Below, in pieces: positions 58,465-64,000 of a DNA stretch of 64,000 nt (its first letter is position 1; each line of letters opens with the position of its first letter). Source of the DNA: Anticarsia gemmatalis (taxonomy: Eukaryota > Arthropoda > Insecta > Lepidoptera > Erebidae); NCBI RefSeq assembly GCF_050436995.1, contig NC_134764.1, forward strand, positions 8,060,001-8,124,000, written 5' to 3'. The position numbers and the translations under genes are program-made. The notes beneath the pieces were generated by a model that had not been told where the DNA came from, made no database searches, and worked only from the letters and a program-made list of their open reading frames with translations.

Positions 58465-60467
58465 TATGGCAATTTTTAATTCATTTATAATTTTTACTTT
58501 TAATTTTATAACTTTGTATTTTGTATCTATATATCTTTGTTACACTCACTTGCAAAATAATACAGTATATTCATGAAAATAACACCAAATGTCTATCGGC
58601 ATAAACCGCTATTAAACATTTTTTTATTCTATTATACTCTTTAAATTAACTAATATCTACAAATTGCAACGTTTTTTTCGACACGGCAACTCTCCGATCA
58701 CTGCAGGGTAACCCTTGTCTCTCGTTTCCGCCAGTCATCCCAGTTTTGTGCCACTCTTGTTCTGGTCTTTCCAACTTGAATAAGTTATCGATCCATTTTG
58801 TCACAGGTATTTCAACACTCCTGGCTTCTCTATGGATGACGTCAATTTTGAATGTGATTTTAATAAATACCACTTTTATCAAAACAAAATTATTTACACT
58901 TGAAGATGTTGTGTATGATTTCGTTTGTTTTTTTTATACTGACTTGCATATTTTTGTAGTTTAACTCAACTGAGGTGCGAATATATCTATTATCTACACT
59001 TTAAACTATCGACAACAAAGCCGCTATCTTAAAATGTTCGTTAAATAGCTTAACACTGCCCTTAGTTTAAATCGCAAGAGCTATTTTCATTGACTGGTCA
59101 ACAGTAGGTACTGACCGTAGTAAAACGCATCACCAACTAATTGTACAAATACGTAAAGCTCATTGAATTGACGTTGGCAGAAGTCCTTTATTATTTTGAT
59201 AATCAAATAACGATAAGGCTATTTAGATTAGATTGGATTATTGGTTTTCTAGAAAAAGTTTTTTGTTTAGTATATTTTTGACAACATCTATGTTTTCTAC
59301 TACTTTTCCATTTACTGGTGCATCAATAGTGCAGATGACGTATCGCAGTCTCAGGTTCAAATCCTGATTCGGATTGAGATATGGTGTAATACGTTAATTA
59401 GTCAGGAACAGGATTATGGGAGCGAAGGAACGGGGAGTGTACCCGGTGAACATTCGTACTTTTTAGGTTCTATAAACAATCTTATGTGTTTATGGCTAGT
59501 TTAAAAAAAACTGACCGAAACGATGCATATATTTATAATAGAATGTTTCTGGGTTTAACCAGTGTTTCAATAGGATACGGATTTTCCAGTATTTCAGTCT
59601 TTAGGAGCGTCATTTTCACAGTAAATAAAACCAAATTATTTATTACATAATACAATATATTTATTTGACTATTTACAATATTATATACCTATACAAATAT
59701 AACGATTTGGCTTGTTACATTTTGCATATATTGTAAAATACACAATTTTGTAAAAATAGAAATAAGGCCGCAATTTGCTCTTAGACTTTTTAAAAAGTAA
59801 GCTCAAGTTTAAGAAATACCTTAGCATAGAGTATTATGTGCCTATAATAATATGTACAATTACTAACTGTATAGTATAATAATTATAAAAAATATGGTAA
59901 CTTTTTTATAAAAAGTCACACCTTTTTACGTATAAATTTATAAAATTATTATTTTTACAATCACATGCACGGGGACCCTGAACCACGCCGAATAACAAAC
60001 ATATATATTTATTTTTTCTCTAAACTCTTACAACACTATTCTAAATTGAGCAATAAAATTTTTAAAATGTATACAAAACCTCTTAACTTCACTAACGATA
60101 TAATATACATAATCATTAAAAACATCGGATACAACAAAAACATAGGCAAAAATAAAATCACTCGTTAAAAATAACCTTCGAATACAAAAACATCAAATTA
60201 AAAATAAAAAGAGAACCCAAAAAATCGATGAATGGAAAACCCACTTCTTTGCACCTGAGGTGAACAACCTCTTAATTTAAATGACACTACAAAAATACAA
60301 GAAAAAAAACAGCACTAAATCCCACAACAAGATAAATTATTTAAAGGGTCTTTCAAGGCACCAAGTCATCATTTCCACCAATATATATTATTAGTTTGTA
60401 GTAGCTTGTCTTGGCTTGAAAGACGAAAAGAATGTCAGGTCCCTAGCGCGTCTATAAAAAAACCAAA
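58465..60467. other. Intergenic region and 3' UTR of the CRAL-TRIO gene
   Basis: No coding sequence supported. AT-rich 59640-60467 is probably the 3' UTR of the leftward CRAL-TRIO gene, with TTATTTATTA (AATAAA on the minus strand) near 59637-59646. A SINE-like string (GGTTCAAATCCTGATTCGG) lies near 59353. Confidence 0.45.
59325..59470 (+). repeat. SINE-like sequence
   Basis: An A-box-like GCATCAATAGTGCAGATGAC and a B box GGTTCAAATCC are followed by GAGCGAAGGAACGGGGAGTG. It is probably a diverged tRNA-derived SINE. Confidence 0.4.
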
Positions 60468-62083
60468 TCAATCAATATCTAAACTCTTGAAACTACTCGT
60501 GAAACTAGCAAACATACCTTTGCTAGGCTTCTTAATTCTTTTCTTTTCATCAGCTTTGAATATTTCAGTTTCAATCAACCAATCTCTGTAGTTTTCTTCC
60601 ATGTTCTTTCGCTGTTCTTCGTGTAGTTGTTTGACGGAGGGAAGGGGTCCTCCAAAGTCTTCTGGGAGGAGTTCCTTGTCGACGACAGACTCGGGGCCCT
60701 CAGAGGAGAAGTTGAGGAGGTTGAGGAGATTGGAGTGTATGAGCGGCTTGACCAGGCACATGACTTGGTTGATGAAGGAAACGGTGTGGACCACGTGGAT
60801 CTTCTTGAGGCGGGCCGGGTGAGCGTTCTGCAAATTGAAGGTTTTAGAGTTATTTCGGCTCTTTACATTAGTTTATTTACAAAAAATGATTGTATTATCC
60901 TTTTGGGAATGGATGATTTTATAACTTGATTATACTATGATGAATGCTAAAATTTGCGTTTATGATTGATCTAGTAGCTATACGTAACTTGAAAAAGAAC
61001 CAAATAGAAGATCAATACTGCTTGCTAGTTATGTATTTAAAAAAAATTGTATAGTTACAGTATTTCGTTGTAATTCGTGTATTAGATTTTGTGTTTCTCA
61101 TAAAAAAAATATTTTCAATTATCTACTTATTGATGTTCCGCACAATAAGCACAAATAAAGATTATTCACTGAGATAAACTTATGACGAGTCTATAAATAG
61201 CTTAATTATGGTTTTAATGCTTTTTGTCTTGATAAAACACAGGTAATAATATGACCAAACATGTTATCAAACTCCGAGCAAATTGTGGATATTCTATAAG
61301 GAATTGTAAAAACACATTTTGTTTGACTAGTTAATCAAATCTGATCAGCGGTCACAGTCACAGTTGCTAAACCATGACAGATTTTAGACGGCTTAAATAG
61401 CTTTAACTAGCCGACCCCTAGGGGACGCTAGGGTTTTTCGTTGGGAAAAGAGGGCGATAGCGAGTCTAAAAACAAATGGTACATAACAACAAAATATACT
61501 ATTATCTATACTATACTAATATTATAACGCTGAAAAGTTTGTTTGTTTGTTTGAACGCGCTAATCTCAGGAACTACTGGTCCGATTTGAAAATTTATTTC
61601 AGTGTTAGATAGCCCATTTATCGAGAAAGACTATAGGATATATATCATCACGCTACAATAGGAGCAGAGCACCAGTAAAATTTGTTAAAAAAGCGGGCAA
61701 CATTCTCTCTTATGTGACGCAAGCGAAGTTGCGCGGGGCAGCTAGTTCAGAAATAAGGCGACAGTCCAAAAAAAGTTAAAAATCTATGAGCTAGATGCTG
61801 CTATGAGAGAACTAAGTATGCGAAACTTACCTGAATATAATGCATGAAAGCTCTCAGCGCGGGCAGAGTGACCCTCGTGAGATGTCCGAGGCTGCAGCCC
61901 TTCATGTCGAAGATGACGATGTACCCATCAGAGAGCAGGTCCTCGGACAGCTTGACGTCGTTGAACATGCAGAACACACGCACGGCGTCGGCAAAGTTCA
62001 GCTTGCTGTAGTCAAACTCTGAGAGACGGTACAGGAGGACGTGGTAGCCTTCCGACGTCTTGTTTGGGAACCCTACCATGTGC
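60468..62083 (-). CDS. CRAL-TRIO domain lipid-transfer protein, C-terminal two exons (5' partial)
   Basis: Minus-strand exons 62083..61831 and 60827..60468, joined at a codon border; the stop is at 60468. The first exon gives the core of the lipid-binding pocket (YVIFDMKG-type motif: DGYIVIFDMKGCSLGHLTRV), the second continues with AHPARLKKIHVVHTVSFINQ and the end of the domain (LLPEDFGGPLPS). A Lys-rich C-terminal tail follows (KADEKKRIKKPSKG, SFKSLDID). This matches the alpha-tocopherol-transfer-protein/clavesin-like group of insects, cytosolic carriers of hydrophobic ligands. The CRAL-TRIO N-terminal helices must be on exons to the right of 62083; none was found up to 64000, so they lie outside or in a long intron. 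A Helitron sits in the intron. Confidence 0.87.
61505..61745 (+). mobile_element. Non-autonomous Helitron in the CRAL-TRIO intron
   Basis: The start is doubled (TCTATACTATACTAATATTA) and the end is GCGCGGGGCAGCTAG before T. The body is intact with small gaps. It lies about 85 bp from the donor of the exon 62083..61831. Confidence 0.87.
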
Positions 62084-62404
62084 CTGCAACAAATATAAAT
62101 ATTTAACTTAAGTAATTGTTAAAAAATATACCGAATTTCTCTAAAATATCACTTAAGTACCACATGAAACGATTTGATCGTATTAAAAGTTACACATTTT
62201 TGAGATATCCTCAATTGTTGTTTGTACGTTTGTAACTCTCAGTGGCTGTCATACGATTCGAATGTATCTAAATAACTTATAAACATACTTATATGCTTCT
62301 AACTCTATACTTTTAAAGATACATTGACGTCAATGATCGGAACAAATACTCGTGCTCATCAAACAAATATTTTATTCAGAGTGGGATTCATACCGACTAC
62401 ACGC

Positions 62405-62660
62405 GGCACTACGATTATTGCAGAAGTGACCATATTAAATTAACCATTGCGACGAACGTCCAAGCTGCGAACACGTTTGTTACAGTATCTTTTTAGGGTT
62501 CTGTACCCAAAGTGTAAAACTTATGTTTGCCTGTCTGCCTCAAGGCTGTATCTCATAAACCGTGATAGCTAGAATGCTGTTAATATGGTCACTTTTGCAA
62601 TAATCGTAGTAATGCAGAAGTGACCATATTAACCACTGCGACGAACGTCCAAAGTGTATT
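62405..62660. repeat. Nested direct and inverted repeats
   Basis: GCAGAAGTGACCATATTAA occurs at about 62420 and 62613, each followed by a CATTGCGACGAACGTCC-like string. Between them, near 62578-62609, is the reverse complement (TTAATATGGTCACTTTTGCA). Probably a decayed inverted-repeat element. Confidence 0.6.
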
Positions 62661-63104
62661 AAAATTTATTAAATAGAGAATAATGGTAATTCATAATCAT
62701 AAGCTTGAAGCCTAGACTCATAATTCGCATATTTCAGTAGAAAGTCTAAGTTGAGTCATACTCATACAAAACCACGAACGCAAACGTTAACGTTTACGCA
62801 ACAGTACATAATTAATGAGTGAAATTAATTAAACTACCTAGTCCCAGTTTACAACTAGTCGCTAGATTTATCACACTTTTAGTTTATGTGCTTCTATTTT
62901 AATTTTACGTAATGTGAAACTAGGAACACGCAAGGAGGCTTTCTATTACAAATCCGTTTTACCATTCCCAATGTACGAGTAGAGTCTTGTTTTAATGCAA
63001 AATTTTGCTTGGATCGGCTAGCGTCAATAGGGCTTATATATTTAGTTTAGAAAGAATTATTAATTTAGGTCTGGTTATTCTTTGAATCCACAACCGTCTC
63101 TAGG

Positions 63105-63172
63105 CCAGCGTGGTGGATTCAAAGCCTAACCCGTCTCTCTTTCCGGGAGGAACCCTGCACAGCTGCTTTGGG
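63105..63172 (+). repeat. SINE 3' fragment
   Basis: GCCAGCGTGGTGGATTCAAA and CCGGGAGGAACCCTGC match the tail of the SINE at 17945-18238. Confidence 0.6.
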
Positions 63173-63494
63173 TTATTTTTTTGTTGTCATATGTATGTTC
63201 CTTAAAAACTAATTACGAGTGTGTTATTTTTTGTGAAGTCATAAACTTTTAATAACACTATAGTCCAACAGCTTTATAAGGAGACTTGTATCCAAGGTGG
63301 TAATATAAAATGTAGAATTTATAACGTCATTCAACTCGCAGACTTATGCCGGGAACACGTTTGTTACAGCTTATTTTTTAACATACACCTCAATCTACAT
63401 TTTACTCTATAACTACGCATTCCTAGGCTTTCTACTAAGTTGTCAGACTATAAAGCAGTTATAACTTTTAAACTCTCGCATTGCATGTTTAATG

Positions 63495-63615
63495 TATAAT
63501 AGAATACGGGAATTAACGCGTACACGCATTTTACCTTAAAATGCCTTTTATGGTAAAAATTCAGGGCATTTTAAGGTAAAATGCGTGTACGCTTTAATTC
63601 CCGTACTCTATTATA
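63495..63615. mobile_element. Hairpin MITE with ~51-bp arms
   Basis: The left arm (TATAATAGAATACGGGAATT at 63495) and the right arm (ending AATTCCCGTACTCTATTATA at 63615) are near-perfect reverse complements over about 51 bp, with a ~19-bp loop. TA at both ends. Non-coding, and compact enough to give a long RNA hairpin if transcribed. Confidence 0.8.
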
Positions 63616-64000
63616 TAAAAGCAGTTTAATTTTCATTTAAAGTTAAAACCCTCACATATTACTAGATATAAACGACTTCTATAATGTCCAAGACCACGTG
63701 GTGACACAATATTAGCAAGTGAGTGCACTTGAAGCATTGTATGCTAATTTGTATGCTCCACAATGTATAGCACGGCCATACGTTCACCTCTGACCCGAGA
63801 CGTGTTGCAAATTTTACTTTTTACACACATACTACTGTTGTTTTTGTTTTAAAGCAATGATTCTCAAATACTACTCTATTTTTTCAATTAATTTTGTGTG
63901 ATGCAAAAGTCACAATTTTTCTAATGTCGGGAAATTATTTTAAGATAATTTTATCACAAAAAAACTATTTGATTGTTACGTGATCTATGTCATTTGTCTG

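Larger units (their letters stand above)
62084..64000. other. Upstream intron or spacer of the CRAL-TRIO gene
   Basis: No coding exon supported. It includes repeated and inverted segments (62405-62660), a common moth repeat (62488-62580, GGTTCTGTACCCAAAGTGTA), a SINE fragment (63105-63172) and a long hairpin (63495-63615). Confidence 0.45.

Overview
The window is nuclear DNA from an insect, almost certainly a moth or butterfly. The genes are split by short introns with GT/AG borders and encode animal signalling, repair and transport proteins. The introns and spacers are crowded with repeats typical of Lepidoptera: many copies of a ~250 bp non-autonomous Helitron (starts TCTATACTAATATTATAAAG, ends GGGTCAGCTAG), tRNA-derived and 5S-rRNA-derived SINEs, and hairpin MITEs. 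There is no prokaryotic operon, CRISPR array or complete autonomous transposon.

Layout from left to right. (1) 446-5254 (+): a secreted-type trypsin-fold serine protease resembling insect gastrulation-defective (gd) proteases; its 5' end lies outside the window. (2) 5255-9631: 3' UTR, then repeat-rich spacer. (3) 9632-13730 (-): a four-exon gene whose exons join in phase into a possibly N-myristoylated protein with a Gln-rich coiled coil, a long array of 18-residue Pro/Ala/Gln repeats (54 bp each), and a SIAH-type RING plus zinc finger. One repeat unit lacks 19 bp, which breaks the frame in this sequence. (4) 14951-19093 (+): a complete six-exon OGG1 (8-oxoguanine DNA glycosylase), divergent from gene 3. 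(5) 21833-26238 (-): a complete eight-exon chimaerin (SH2, C1, RhoGAP; RhoGAP5A-like). (6) 30134-43261 (-): RIM-binding protein, reconstructed as 18 phase-compatible exons (1488 aa, SH3, three FN3, SH3, SH3) plus a 60-nt candidate cassette exon. (7) 43262-58029: a 15 kb region of repeats with a GC-rich, CRE-containing block at 56.6-57.5 kb that looks like a promoter. (8) 58030-58464 (-): an unrecognised 5' coding exon. (9) 60468-62083 (-): the last two exons of a CRAL-TRIO lipid-transfer protein.

The genes are unrelated in pathway. RIM-BP organises presynaptic calcium channels, chimaerin shuts off Rac at membranes, OGG1 removes oxidised guanine, and the CRAL-TRIO protein carries hydrophobic ligands. 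Exon joins were worked out by hand from splice consensus and codon phase; domain names come from recognising family motifs, with no database search.
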